From contig JALVOC010000089.1 in assembly GCA_027032075.1 (NCBI GenBank), positions 62,001 to 126,000 on the forward strand: a stretch of DNA of 64,000 nucleotides. The letters run 5' to 3'. The translations under genes were made by a program, and so were the position numbers. The notes under the pieces are model-generated. The model was not told the origin of the DNA. It did no database searches and saw only the letters and a program-made list of their open reading frames with translations. The DNA comes from Chromatiales bacterium (GTDB taxonomy: Bacteria > Pseudomonadota > Gammaproteobacteria > UBA6429 > Thiohalophilaceae). Of the stretch, positions 22,413 through 31,547 are shown one piece after another. The stretch's first letter is position 1, and every line of letters starts with the position of its first letter.

Positions 22413-23165
22413 ATGACCAAACCGTTTATACCCTGGATGGGCGGCAAAAGCCGCTTGGCCGACAAAATTCTGCCGCTGTTCCCCCAGCACACCTGCTATG
22501 TTGAGGCGTTTGCTGGAGCCGGAGCACTGTTCTTTAAAAAGCAGCCTAGTAAGGTCGAAGTGCTCAACGACATCAATAGTGAGCTGGTTAACCTGTACCG
22601 GGTCATCCAGCATCACCTGGAGGAGTTCATCAGGCAGTTCAAATGGGCGCTCTCCAGTCGCCAGGTGTTCGAGTGGGAGAAGGCCAAACGGCCCGAGACC
22701 CTCACCGATATCCAACGGGCGGCCAGGTTCTACTATCTGCAGAAGCTGGCTTTTGGCGGAAAGGTGGATGGCCAGGTATATGGCACAGCCACCACCAGCC
22801 CGCCACGCCTGAATTTGCTGCGGATTGAGGAGGATCTGAGCCGGGCACACCTACGGATGGCGCGCACCAATATCGAAAACCTGGACTGGCAAACCTGCGT
22901 CGATAAATACGACCGCCCAGACACCCTCTTCTACCTCGATCCACCGTACTGGGGTACAGCCGGGTATGGCACAGAATTCGGCCTGGATCAGTATGAGCAA
23001 ATGGCCGACCTGGCCCGCTCTATCAAAGGCAGGATGGTGATAAGCGTCAACGATTGCCACGAGATGCGACGGGTTTTCAAGGGCCTCCAAACCCTGACCG
23101 TCCCTATTACCTATACAGTCGGCGGGGGAAGGGCGCCAAGGAAGGAACTGATAATCCGGAGCTGA
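22413..23165 (+). CDS. DNA adenine methylase (Dam/D12 class)
   Basis: A 250-residue N6-adenine methyltransferase. PWMGGKSRL (residues 7-15) and FAGAGALFF (33-41) form the AdoMet-binding motifs; DPPYW at 176-180 is the catalytic motif. Length and motif order (alpha type, D12 family) match Dam-like enzymes, which commonly methylate GATC, though the target cannot be read here. There is no partner nuclease, so it is an orphan phage methylase, probably for protecting phage DNA from restriction; Mu carries mom at a similar right-end position. It is the last gene before the prophage edge. Confidence 0.92.
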   Translation: MTKPFIPWMGGKSRLADKILPLFPQHTCYVEAFAGAGALFFKKQPSKVEVLNDINSELVNLYRVIQHHLEEFIRQFKWALSSRQVFEWEKAKRPETLTDIQRAARFYYLQKLAFGGKVDGQVYGTATTSPPRLNLLRIEEDLSRAHLRMARTNIENLDWQTCVDKYDRPDTLFYLDPPYWGTAGYGTEFGLDQYEQMADLARSIKGRMVISVNDCHEMRRVFKGLQTLTVPITYTVGGGRAPRKELIIRS

Positions 23166-23283
23166 TAATGGCTGTGGGCGTTTTGTGGACACATAGCCTG
23201 CACAGTTAAGCGCAGTGCAACATTGTTAGCCGTGAGCGTCCGCGCAACTTATTGATTTAAAAGGCGCAACACCCGATCCGTAA

Positions 23284-23330
23284 GGCTACGAACCAGGCGG
23301 TCGCACGTTCGAATCGTGCCGGGCGCGCCA
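23284..23330 (+). other. Truncated tRNA-Arg(ACG) 3' half: prophage attachment site
   Basis: This matches the 3' part of tRNA-Arg(ACG): anticodon loop CTACGAA, variable loop, T arm with the GTTCGAATC loop, acceptor strand CGGGCGC, discriminator G and CCA. The 5' half (a GCGCCCG acceptor strand and D arm) is absent to the left; unrelated DNA is found instead. This is what remains at one end of an element integrated at the tRNA's 3' half. The full tRNA should lie at the other end, outside the window. Confidence 0.8.
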
Positions 23331-23344
23331 ATTTCTTTCAGCGT

Positions 23345-23383
23345 ACAGCAGGCTGCAGCACAGTCTCGTGGCCTGTTGTTTTT
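23345..23383 (+). terminator. Rho-independent terminator of the disrupted tRNA-Arg gene
   Basis: ACAGCAGGC pairs with GCCTGTTGT across a 17-base loop, and five T end the site. It lies 15 bases after the CCA end and is probably the original tRNA terminator, so host sequence starts at the tRNA fragment. Confidence 0.65.
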
Positions 23384-23690
23384 CCCTTCTGCCGAAGCGG
23401 TATCCAATATGCCAACGAAACAGGTGGTCTGCCAGGGCCATTGACCGGCCCAGGATTTTTGTCCAGGAGTAAAGATCAGACTCAGCTAACAGGAAGAAGC
23501 AATGGCAAAACACACTCATCAACAAGAATAGTCCAACGCATAGCATGTGTAGCTTGGTTGTTTTCTTCGCAAATCGTGCCTATTCTGGGTGGAACCTGTG
23601 TTCAGGGAACGATATTATGGGCGTTGCAATATTTTTTACTCCCCCTTTTCCAGGTACGAACACGGAAAGACGGCCCTTCGTAAAGTGCCT

Positions 23691-24266
23691 ATGATCCAGA
23701 TCCACACATCCAAAGCACTGGCTGCTGATTTGAAATCCCACTTGATTGAAATGCCAACCAATCCAGGTGCGATGCAGTGGTATGCACACCGTGTATATAT
23801 TCTGCGCCGAAAATGTGTGATCGCAATGGAAGCGCGGAGCCGCTATGCCATAGTATTTACCGGCCTGACGAAACCAGACTTTGAACGGTTTACGGATTTT
23901 TTCCTGGACCGCTTGATGCGTGAGGCTTTGTCTATTTGCCGGCTGAATGACGAGCAATCCGGACATCTGGCCGCACTGATCATGTTGTTGGGGGAATCCG
24001 TTCAGATAACGGCAGGCTCAGATCGCAGTGTGCAAGCGCACATCAATGAGGTGGCGCGTGAGTTGCACTGGATGTCACATGATATCGGTTATTTGCCGGA
24101 ACATGACAGCCATGAATTCAATTTTGGTTTGCGGATGAACCAGATGCTGCGCAAACGTAAAGGTGACAAGGATTATTTTTATCCGTTGGAGAAACTACGT
24201 GAATTCTGGTTGGGACTGCTGGGGCATATGGCACCAACACCGGATAATGGTGTACGCAGACACTAA
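23691..24266 (+). CDS. DUF6933-like hypothetical protein
   Basis: A 191-residue protein. I take ATG 23691 because the family-like start is MIQIHTSKALAADLK; an ATG at 23589 would add 34 residues unlike the rest. The central part (QWYAHRVYILRRKCVIAMEARSRYAIVFTGLTKPDFERF) fits the DUF6933 pattern: a strand-rich domain with a conserved tryptophan, then a helical half. Function is unknown. No ribosome site is obvious. It stands alone between the tRNA terminator and a gene-poor stretch. Confidence 0.7.
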   Translation: MIQIHTSKALAADLKSHLIEMPTNPGAMQWYAHRVYILRRKCVIAMEARSRYAIVFTGLTKPDFERFTDFFLDRLMREALSICRLNDEQSGHLAALIMLLGESVQITAGSDRSVQAHINEVARELHWMSHDIGYLPEHDSHEFNFGLRMNQMLRKRKGDKDYFYPLEKLREFWLGLLGHMAPTPDNGVRRH

Positions 24267-25122
24267 ATCTGCATTTCAGGCCGCTATTTGATTTTTCAAC
24301 CAATCAGTCATGTTGTTACTACTTGCTAATTGGTAACATTAAAACGACGACTTCCTCCGAAGAGCTTTTCCGACAGCACAGTGTGCAGCTTAACATGAGT
24401 GTGGCTTGTCGCTGGTATTCACTGTGGGACAAGAGGAACATTGAACAGGATTTCAGCGGCGTCTATCGACCGGTGGATCTGCCGTCCATCAGCCATCCTG
24501 ATACAGTGTCGGGCGTTTTCGCAATGCTGTTATATGCCTCATTTGCGTACTGGAGTATCACGAAATCACTACACAGACCACCCATGGTACGTTTGCCACT
24601 GTCCCCAGGGATGCAGGAATGTTGTCGCTCGATTCCCCGTCGGTACATGCTTACAAGTTTTTCGAATGCCGCATTTGGCACCAGGGTCGAAAAGTATCAG
24701 ATTGGTGCGTAACAGGTCGGATTTATAGCGCGGAAAGGACACCTGCGGATTGTTTTTGAATATCGCAACAAGCCGTGAATGGATGTTGTTCAGGAGGGTT
24801 GAAACTCAATAGGCCATAAAGCCATTCAAAATACGCGTTCCGCATACCGGTTCATTTAGTATGATTACCAGATTCAAGCTTCCCATCAGGGGCAGGCGGC
24901 TCAAACAGACAAGAAACTTCCGCGTTGAAAAGGTGATGAAACCCTATCTCGCAACAACGATATGCGTGCGCAAAAGTCCAGAATATTGTGGCAGGCCGTC
25001 CACCAACGTCTCCTGAAGCCGGCGTGTATAGATTTGGTCGCCCTTTGGCGAACTGCTGTAATATTGCAGAGGGTGGAATTTTGATTTTAAGCGGCACGCC
25101 GATGGCTTAGTATGGGAGCAGG
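24267..25122 (+). other. Gene-poor stretch of about 850 bases
   Basis: Short open frames occur on both strands, but none has a ribosome site, a consistent codon pattern or a recognisable protein. The longest, 24323-24712, encodes a cysteine- and tryptophan-scattered sequence without domain features. The stretch may be the decayed remains of older insertions near the tRNA site. The end of it would contain the promoter for the ABC operon, which I could not locate with confidence. Confidence 0.5.
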
Positions 25123-26070
25123 ATGCCAAAACGCCCAACCAGGCGACGGGTAAAAAGAGGGAATGATCAGCTGATGCCAAACAATAAAACACGAAGGGTG
25201 CGCATCGTCATCGTGGTGACAATTGCCGCCTTGCTCATCGCTGCGGGTGTTTATCGCTATTGGAGCGGAAATGGTGGTGGTCAGGGCGAACTGGTGCTGT
25301 ACGGCAATGTGGATCTGCGTGAGGTGGAAGTGGCCTTTGTGTTGCAGGAGCGGATCGCCCGTTTATATGTTGAGGAGGGCGATCGGGTTGAGCAGGGGCA
25401 GGTGCTGGCGGAGCTCGATCCGGTGCGTTTCCGGCAGGCCGTGGCGCAGCGCGAGGCGGAGCTGGCCGCCGCCAGGGCCAACCTGCGGGATGCACAGGCT
25501 GCGTATCGCCGCATTGAAGGGCTGATCAAAAAGAAACTCGCTTCGCCGCAGGATCGGGATGATGCCAAGGCCCGCCTCGATGCCGCGCGGGCGCGGGTGA
25601 GCGGGGCGAAGGCGGCGCTGGCGCGGGCGCAAAAGGATCTCGCGGATACGAAGCTGCTGGCGCCGGCAAACGGGGTGATCCAGGCGCGCATCCTGGAGGC
25701 CGGTGATATCGCCGCGCCGCAGAAACCGGTTTTCACCCTGGCGTTACTGGATCCGGTCTGGATCCGTGCCTATGTGGCGGAAACGGATCTCGGCCGCATT
25801 TACCAGGGAATGGCGGCAGAGGTGCGCACCGACAGTTTTCCCGACAAGGTCTACAAGGGCCGTATCGGTTATATCTCCAGCACCGCCGAGTTCACTCCCA
25901 AGACCGTGCAGACCACCGAAGTGCGCAGCAGCCTCGTTTACCAGGTGCGTGTGCTGGTGCCCAATCCGCATGATGAGCTGCGCCTGGGGATGCCGGCCAC
26001 AGTGACCCTTTCAACTCAAGCAGAGCGTGTGACAGACCCTGGCAAGGGGAACGCCGATGACGCCGGGTGA
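25123..26070 (+). CDS. ybhG: HlyD-family periplasmic adaptor of ABC exporter (YbhG-like)
   Basis: A 315-residue membrane fusion protein. It has one N-terminal transmembrane helix (VRIVIVVTIAALLIAAGVY, about residues 26-44), a biotinyl-lipoyl-like half (VDLREVEVAFVLQERIARLYVEEGDRVEQGQVLAELD), a long coiled-coil hairpin of about residues 100-175 (REAELAAARANLRDAQAAYRR) and the second lipoyl half (LLAPANGVIQARILEAGDI). It would link the inner-membrane ABC transporter to an outer-membrane TolC-like channel. ATG 25123 follows GGAG; an ATG at 25174 is the alternative. It overlaps the ATPase gene by 14 bases, the first of four coupled genes matching ybhGFSR. Confidence 0.88.
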   Translation: MPKRPTRRRVKRGNDQLMPNNKTRRVRIVIVVTIAALLIAAGVYRYWSGNGGGQGELVLYGNVDLREVEVAFVLQERIARLYVEEGDRVEQGQVLAELDPVRFRQAVAQREAELAAARANLRDAQAAYRRIEGLIKKKLASPQDRDDAKARLDAARARVSGAKAALARAQKDLADTKLLAPANGVIQARILEAGDIAAPQKPVFTLALLDPVWIRAYVAETDLGRIYQGMAAEVRTDSFPDKVYKGRIGYISSTAEFTPKTVQTTEVRSSLVYQVRVLVPNPHDELRLGMPATVTLSTQAERVTDPGKGNADDAG

Positions 26071-27826
26071 AAATCCGCTCGTGTCGCAGCCACAAGCGGT
26101 GGCCATCGGCTTTCATCAGGTCAGTAAATCCTTTACCCGTGGCGAAGTCCGCCGTACGGCGTTGTATGAACTCGATTTTGAAGCCAGGGCCGGCCGCATA
26201 ACCGGCCTGGTGGGTCCCGACGGCGCCGGCAAGACCACCATCATGCGGTTATGCGCCGGTCTGCTCCTGCCGGACAGCGGCAGGATTGAGGTGCTCGGCC
26301 TGGATACCCGCAGCGAGTCCGAGGCGGTTCAGGCGCGGATCGGATACATGCCGCAGCACTTTGGTCTCTATGAAGATCTGACCGTGGCGGAAAACCTGAA
26401 TCTCTATGCCGATCTGCATGGTGTGAAGAGTGCAGAACGAAAGCAGCGCTTCGAGCAATTGCTGGCCTTCACGGATCTCGGCCCCTTCACAACGCGGCTG
26501 GCAGGAAAACTCTCCGGCGGCATGAAGCAAAAGCTGGGGCTGGCCTGCGTGCTGATGGAACAGCCCGATCTGTTGCTGCTGGATGAGCCCACTGTCGGGG
26601 TGGATCCGGTCTCGCGACAGGAGTTGTGGCAAATGATCCGTACCATGATGGAGGCCGGTGCCGGTGTGTTGGTCAGCACTGCCTATCTGGAAGAAGCCGA
26701 GCGCTGCGATGACGTGTTGTTGCTGTCGGACGGTGAATTGCTGGCCAGCGGCCGGCCCGCTGAATTTCGTGCCGGGCTGAAGGGGCGGACTTTCAGTCTC
26801 CCGGCCATCGGCGCGCAACGCAGACAGTTGCAGGAACGGCTGCGCCGCCAGCCCGGCGTGATCGATGCCGTGTTGCAGGGCAGTCGGCTACGCTTGTTGC
26901 TGGAGGAGGGGCGGCGGATCGATGAACTGCAGATTCCGGATGCGCTTGCCGTCACTGCGGCCACGCCCCGTTTTGAAGATGCCTTTATCGACCTGCTGGC
27001 GTCGAAACAATCTGCAATTCCATCCGGGGCGGTGGCCGAGCCTCCCACGGTCGCTGCTGAAATGGCGATTGAGAAAAAAACGGAAGTGATCTCACTGGTG
27101 AAGGTCAGGCGCTGTTTCGGCGAGTTTGTCGCGGTCCGGGATGTGGATCTGAGCATCCACCGTGGCGAGATCTTCGGTCTGCTGGGTCCCAACGGCGCGG
27201 GCAAATCCACCGTGATCCGCATGCTCTGCGGTCTACTGCCACCCAGTGCCGGCCGTGCCACGGTGCTGGGCCTGGATCTGCTGCGGGCACCGGTGGCAGT
27301 GCGCGGGCGCATCGGCTACATGTCGCAGCGATTTGCCCTCTATCGCCAGCTCAGCGTGCGCCAGAATCTGCAATTTTTCGCCGGCGCCTACGGCCTGCGT
27401 GGCGGCGAGCGCTCGGTGCGCCTGGATCAGGCGCTGGCCGGTTATGGACTGGAGCCCTATGCCGATACGCTCAGCGGCAACCTGCCGCTGGGTTTCCAGC
27501 AACGCCTGGCGCTGGCCTGCGCCCTGTTGCACGATCCCGAGATTGTCTTTCTCGACGAACCCACCTCAGGAGTCGACCCCATCGCCCGGCGTGCCTTCTG
27601 GTCACAGATCAACGCGCTGGCCGGGCGGGGTGTCACCGTGCTGGTAACCACCCATTTCATTCAGGAGGCTGAGTATTGTGATCGCCTTGCCATCATGTAC
27701 GAAGGCCGGGTGATTGCCGAAGATACGCCAGAGCGATTGAAAGCCGGCTGTCAGCGGGAGGGGGAGGCGATGCCAGGGCTGGAGGAGGTGTTCGTGCAGC
27801 TGGTCGAGCAGGCGGGGCAGGTATGA
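26057..27826 (+). CDS. ybhF: Tandem ABC transporter ATPase (YbhF-like)
   Basis: A 589-residue protein with two nucleotide-binding domains. The first has Walker A GPDGAGKTT at residues 53-61, the signature LSGGMKQKLGLA and Walker B LLLLDEPTVGVDP. The second has Walker A GPNGAGKST at 377-385, the degenerate signature LPLGFQQRLALA and Walker B IVFLDEPTSGVDP. A short linker with IEKKTEV separates them. E. coli YbhF (578 residues) has the same design. It powers the two permeases that follow; the substrates of E. coli YbhFSR include cations and some antibiotics. The second signature lacks the usual LSGG, so the two sites are probably not equal. Confidence 0.92.
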   Translation: MTPGENPLVSQPQAVAIGFHQVSKSFTRGEVRRTALYELDFEARAGRITGLVGPDGAGKTTIMRLCAGLLLPDSGRIEVLGLDTRSESEAVQARIGYMPQHFGLYEDLTVAENLNLYADLHGVKSAERKQRFEQLLAFTDLGPFTTRLAGKLSGGMKQKLGLACVLMEQPDLLLLDEPTVGVDPVSRQELWQMIRTMMEAGAGVLVSTAYLEEAERCDDVLLLSDGELLASGRPAEFRAGLKGRTFSLPAIGAQRRQLQERLRRQPGVIDAVLQGSRLRLLLEEGRRIDELQIPDALAVTAATPRFEDAFIDLLASKQSAIPSGAVAEPPTVAAEMAIEKKTEVISLVKVRRCFGEFVAVRDVDLSIHRGEIFGLLGPNGAGKSTVIRMLCGLLPPSAGRATVLGLDLLRAPVAVRGRIGYMSQRFALYRQLSVRQNLQFFAGAYGLRGGERSVRLDQALAGYGLEPYADTLSGNLPLGFQQRLALACALLHDPEIVFLDEPTSGVDPIARRAFWSQINALAGRGVTVLVTTHFIQEAEYCDRLAIMYEGRVIAEDTPERLKAGCQREGEAMPGLEEVFVQLVEQAGQV

Positions 27827-28947
27827 AGCGTTTTCGCTGGCAACGCCTGCAGGCCTTGTTGCGCAAGGAGACGATTCAGATCCTGCGGGACCCCAGCAGC
27901 ATCGGCATCGCTTTCGTGCTGCCGCTGGTGCTGCTGCTGTTATTCGGCTATGGTGTCTCCCTCGATGCCCGCAAGGTGCCGCTCGCCCTGGTGGTGGAGA
28001 ATCCCAGCCCGGATACGGCGAGCTTCGCCGGGGCCTTTGCCGAGTCACCCTGGTTTGCGCCTTACCTCCTGACCGATTATCCGGCGGCGGAAGCGGCGCT
28101 GTTGAACGGCCGCGTGCGGGGCATCGTGCGTCTGCGCCCCGACTTCGGCCGTGACCTGCACCGGCCCGAGGGTGCCGACATCCAGGTGATCGTCAATGGC
28201 GTCGATGCCAACACCGCCAGGCTGGTTGAGGGCTATCTGCAAGGGGTCTGGCAAACCTGGCTCGGTCAGCGCATGCGGCTGCAGGGGCGGGAGCTCAAGG
28301 CGCCGGTGATGCTGGAGCATCGCATCTGGTTCAATCCCGAGGTGCGCAGCCGCAACTTCCTGGTGCCGGGGCTGATCGCCCTCATTATGATCCTGATCGG
28401 CGCCCTGCTTACTGCGATGGTGGTGGCACGCGAATGGGAGCGCGGTACCATGGAGGCCCTGATGGCCACCCCGGTAACCGTGGGCGAAATCCTGCTCGGC
28501 AAACTCCTGCCCTTTTTTTTACTGGGCATGGGTGGCCTGGTGTTGTCCGTGGCGATGGCGGTATGGCTGTTTCGGGTGCCTCTCATCGGCTCGGCATGGG
28601 TGCTGTTTGCGAGTTCCGCGGTGTTTCTGCTGGTGGCGCTGGCCATGGGGTTGTTTATTTCCACCCTCACCCGCAATCAGTTCACCGCGGCACAGGTGGC
28701 GCTCATCGCCACCTTCCTGCCCTCCTTCATACTCTCCGGTTTTATCTTCGACATCGGCAGCATGCCGGCACCCATCCAGCTGATCACCTACCTGGTCGCA
28801 TCGCGCTATTTCGTCGCCATCTTGCATACCGTGTTTCTCGCCGGCGATGTCTGGGGCGTGATTCTGCCCAATCTGCTGGCGCTGGGTCTGATGGCGGGCC
28901 TGTTTGCCGGCATCACGCGGCGGCTCACCCGCAAGCGTCTGGAGTAG
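27823..28947 (+). CDS. ybhS: ABC-2 type permease (YbhS-like)
   Basis: A 374-residue ABC-2 permease. One transmembrane helix is near the front (SSIGIAFVLPLVLLLLFGYGV), followed by a periplasmic domain of about 140 residues (LALVVENPSPDTASFAGAF to NPEVRSRNFLVPG) and five to six helices. The REWERGTMEALMATPVTVGEILLGKLLPF motif (about residues 203-230) is the conserved loop contacting the ATPase. It overlaps the ATPase gene by four bases. It pairs with the next permease, as YbhS with YbhR. Confidence 0.92.
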   Translation: MKRFRWQRLQALLRKETIQILRDPSSIGIAFVLPLVLLLLFGYGVSLDARKVPLALVVENPSPDTASFAGAFAESPWFAPYLLTDYPAAEAALLNGRVRGIVRLRPDFGRDLHRPEGADIQVIVNGVDANTARLVEGYLQGVWQTWLGQRMRLQGRELKAPVMLEHRIWFNPEVRSRNFLVPGLIALIMILIGALLTAMVVAREWERGTMEALMATPVTVGEILLGKLLPFFLLGMGGLVLSVAMAVWLFRVPLIGSAWVLFASSAVFLLVALAMGLFISTLTRNQFTAAQVALIATFLPSFILSGFIFDIGSMPAPIQLITYLVASRYFVAILHTVFLAGDVWGVILPNLLALGLMAGLFAGITRRLTRKRLE

Positions 28948-28951
28948 CAGG

Positions 28952-30067
28952 ATGAATTTTTTACGACGGATGTCGGCGTTACTGTTAAAAGAAATCCTGA
29001 CCTTGTGGAAGGACAAGCGCGGCCGCGTGGTACTGGTTGCGCCGCCGCTGGTGCAGGGGCTGGTGTTTGGTTTCGCCGCCAGTTTCGATCTCAACCATGT
29101 GGCCCTCGCTGTTTTCGACGAGGATGGTGCGGCGCCGGCCCGCGAGTTTATCGCCCGCTTTCGCGGCGCACCGGCTTTCGAAGAGGTGGCCCGGTTGCAT
29201 CACCAGCGCCAGATCAGCGGGATGATCAATCGCCGCGAGGCGGCGCTGGTGCTGCATTTGCCCGCCAACTTCAGCCGCGAGCTGTTGGCGGGTGAGGGTG
29301 CACGGGTGCAGGTGATCGTTGACGGGCGCGATTCCAACACGGCGATGATCATTCTGAACTATGTCCAGACAATTGTGCACGATTTCAATAGTGACTGGGC
29401 AAAGGCGCATGCGCAGCCGGAGCCGCCCGCGCGGCTTACCGTGCGCGCCTGGTTCAACCCCAACCTGGAGAGCCGCTGGTTCATCCTGCCGGGACTGGTG
29501 GGTATTATCACGCTGGTCATCTCCACCATTATCACCGCCCTCTCGGTGGCGCGGGAGCGGGAGGAGGGGACCCTGGATCAACTGCTGGTGACGCCGCTGC
29601 GGCCGTTGGAGATCCTGCTTGGCAAGACCCTGCCCGCGGCGCTCATCGGCACGCTGGAGGCGACCGTTATTTTGTTGCTGGCGGTGTTTCTTTTCGGCGT
29701 GCCGTTGATAGGTAATGTGGGTCTGTTGTACCTTGGTATCGTGTTGTTCCTGCTGTCGACCATCGGCGTCGGCTTGATGATTTCCTCCCTCGTGCGCACC
29801 CAGCAGCAGGCTTTTCTCGGTGCCTTTCTGTTCCTGGTGCCCTCGGTGATCCTCTCCGGCTTCGCCACCCCGCTGGCCAATATGCCGGAGGCAATCCAGT
29901 ACCTGACCTATCTGAATCCGTTACGCTATTTTCTGGAGATCTCCCGCGGCGTGTTCCTGCAGGATCTGGGTTTTGAACAGCTGTTTCATCTGTTTTGGCC
30001 GATGGCCTTGATCGGCCTGGTAACGATGGCGGTGGCGGCACGATTGTTTCACCGGCGACTACAATGA
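28952..30067 (+). CDS. ybhR: ABC-2 type permease (YbhR-like)
   Basis: A 371-residue second permease. ATG 28952 follows AGCAGG and is four bases after the previous stop. It shares the design of its partner: a front helix (GRVVLVAPPLVQGLVFGFAAS), a periplasmic domain with QVIVDGRDSNTAMIILNY, a RWFILPGLVGIITLVIST helix, then the REREEGTLDQLLVTPLRPLEILLGK coupling loop and four more helices. Its end overlaps, by nine bases, the end of the convergent patatin gene. It would form the heterodimeric channel with the YbhS-like protein. Confidence 0.92.
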   Translation: MNFLRRMSALLLKEILTLWKDKRGRVVLVAPPLVQGLVFGFAASFDLNHVALAVFDEDGAAPAREFIARFRGAPAFEEVARLHHQRQISGMINRREAALVLHLPANFSRELLAGEGARVQVIVDGRDSNTAMIILNYVQTIVHDFNSDWAKAHAQPEPPARLTVRAWFNPNLESRWFILPGLVGIITLVISTIITALSVAREREEGTLDQLLVTPLRPLEILLGKTLPAALIGTLEATVILLLAVFLFGVPLIGNVGLLYLGIVLFLLSTIGVGLMISSLVRTQQQAFLGAFLFLVPSVILSGFATPLANMPEAIQYLTYLNPLRYFLEISRGVFLQDLGFEQLFHLFWPMALIGLVTMAVAARLFHRRLQ

Positions 30068-30967
30068 AAGCATTTCGACCAGTTTCGGCATTTCCTCCAG
30101 TGCTGTCTGGTGTCCGCGTTCAATTTCCTGGTCGGGGTGTGAGAAGTCATTCCATTGGCGGAAGCCGGGCATGGGATCAATGATCAAATCTGCATACTGT
30201 GCTTTGTATTGACGCAGATAATAGGCCTTTATCCTGATCGCCCAGTCCAGCATGCCAATGACCGTCTCGGGTTTTTTGTTGGGATCAGGGCGGGCGCCGA
30301 CATCGACGGCCACGATCAGCTGTCCCGGCTTTGCGACCATTTTGGCCTCTTTGGCTGGCAGGTCGCAAGCCACGCCCCCGTCAACATATTGTTCACCATC
30401 AATCTCGATGGGTTCAAATACGCCGGGCACCGCCATGCTGGCAGCGATGATTTTTTTCAGATCCCCCTTTGAAAAAATTTCGATTTCACCGCTGGGGAAA
30501 TGGACACCGGTAATATGGAGGGGAAGTATCAAATCAGCGAATCCCTTGCCATCACACAAGTGGTTGACGATATCCATCAGCGCCTCTGAATCGGTCAGGA
30601 AGGGTCCGCTGGCCGCGCGGGTATAAAGGACGGATTCACGGGCGGAGGCGGTCAGTTTGCCCAGCCAGGTGTGATCCGAGGTTTCGGCATCGCGTAAATA
30701 TGGTAGTCTCAGGTGGGTAAAGGACTTGGAGTTCAGCACCTCCCTGACCCGGCTGACAACGGTTTCAATACTGTTACAGAGCGCATACATTCCGCCAAAC
30801 AGGGCACCGATGCTGGTGCCAACGATGGCGGCCGGTTTCAGCTCATGTTCTTCCAGCGCCTGCAGTACGCCAAGATGGGCAAGTCCCCGTCCGCCACCGC
30901 CGCCCAGGGCAAGGATGAATTCCTTCGTTTTCCGGGGAACCCCGGCTCGTTTGTTTTTGTCTGGCAT
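30059..30967 (-). CDS. Patatin-like phospholipase (RssA-type)
   Basis: A 302-residue serine hydrolase. The oxyanion loop GGGGGRGLAHLGVL (residues 22-35) is followed by the nucleophile motif GTSIG (50-54, Ser52), and the catalytic aspartate is in DGG at 196-198. These are the Ser-Asp dyad features of the patatin family, acting on phospholipids or lysophospholipids in the cytoplasm. Size and layout are near those of E. coli RssA (301 residues). It is convergent with the ABC operon, and no partner gene is visible. Confidence 0.9.
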   Translation of the reverse strand: MPDKNKRAGVPRKTKEFILALGGGGGRGLAHLGVLQALEEHELKPAAIVGTSIGALFGGMYALCNSIETVVSRVREVLNSKSFTHLRLPYLRDAETSDHTWLGKLTASARESVLYTRAASGPFLTDSEALMDIVNHLCDGKGFADLILPLHITGVHFPSGEIEIFSKGDLKKIIAASMAVPGVFEPIEIDGEQYVDGGVACDLPAKEAKMVAKPGQLIVAVDVGARPDPNKKPETVIGMLDWAIRIKAYYLRQYKAQYADLIIDPMPGFRQWNDFSHPDQEIERGHQTALEEMPKLVEMLSL

Positions 30968-31090
30968 GGCATTCGTTTATTTATATTAGTGAGGAACTCC
31001 GGCAACCTCATTAATTTGGGTATCTATACTTTAAAAGGTAGCGCATTCAATTGTCCAAGGCGTGTTCGGGTTCTTTCGAAGGGGTGGAAG

Positions 31091-31512
31091 ATGCAGGAGA
31101 CAATGACAGCTGAATCGCAGGATCTCACCGAAATGCACAAGACCCACCAGCGCTGGCGCAGTGAGCATGCGGCCAGGAGGGATGATCTTGCCAACTGCCA
31201 GTGTGAGCGGCAACGGGCAACCATGATGTTATACAGGTTTGACCGCGCGCTTCCCGAACATGGTGCGGAAGGGGATGTACCTGCTGACAATATCAAAAGG
31301 CACGGAAAACAACCCGGTGTGCATGAGAATATGCTGCGTGAACCGGCTGCCGGCCGGGGAAATCCGGGATGTATACTCAGCCGTGCACAACCCACCGGCA
31401 GGCGGTGGAGCGGCACGGGCAGATGCAACAGGACCCTGATAAATTGCGCCAGACACATCCTGTGGCAATGGCCGGATTCAAGCGCCCTTGCCGTTTGCTT
31501 GAGACGTCTTGA
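31091..31512 (+). pseudogene. Probable frameshifted small coiled-coil gene
   Basis: From an ATG after AAGGGG, the frame encodes MQETMTAESQDLTEMHKTHQ, then RWRSEHAARRDDLANC, matching the histidine-rich coiled-coil pattern (H-x-x-H, EH, W-x-x-D) of small gammaproteobacterial proteins. The later part of that pattern appears in a different frame (THRQAVERHGQMQQDPDKLR), ending at 31512. The first frame continues as low-quality sequence. One or more frameshifts therefore seem to have broken the gene. The upstream part of the same open frame (from 30713) is antisense to the patatin gene and is not coding. Confidence 0.4.
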
Positions 31513-31547
31513 GCGGGGAAGGCTTTGAGGTGAGGTGCTGAGACATT

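Noticed and set aside
23286-23546. Minus-strand 86-residue ORF ending in RARHDSNVRPPGS
   Set aside because: The C-terminal sequence is the well-known false translation of the antisense of a tRNA 3' end; the rest crosses the tRNA terminator.
24323-24712. Plus-strand 129-codon ORF in the gene-poor stretch
   Set aside because: No ribosome site, unusual residue mix, no domain pattern; probably chance.
30713-31090. Upstream part of the open frame containing the small coiled-coil gene
   Set aside because: It is antisense to the patatin gene start and has no protein pattern.
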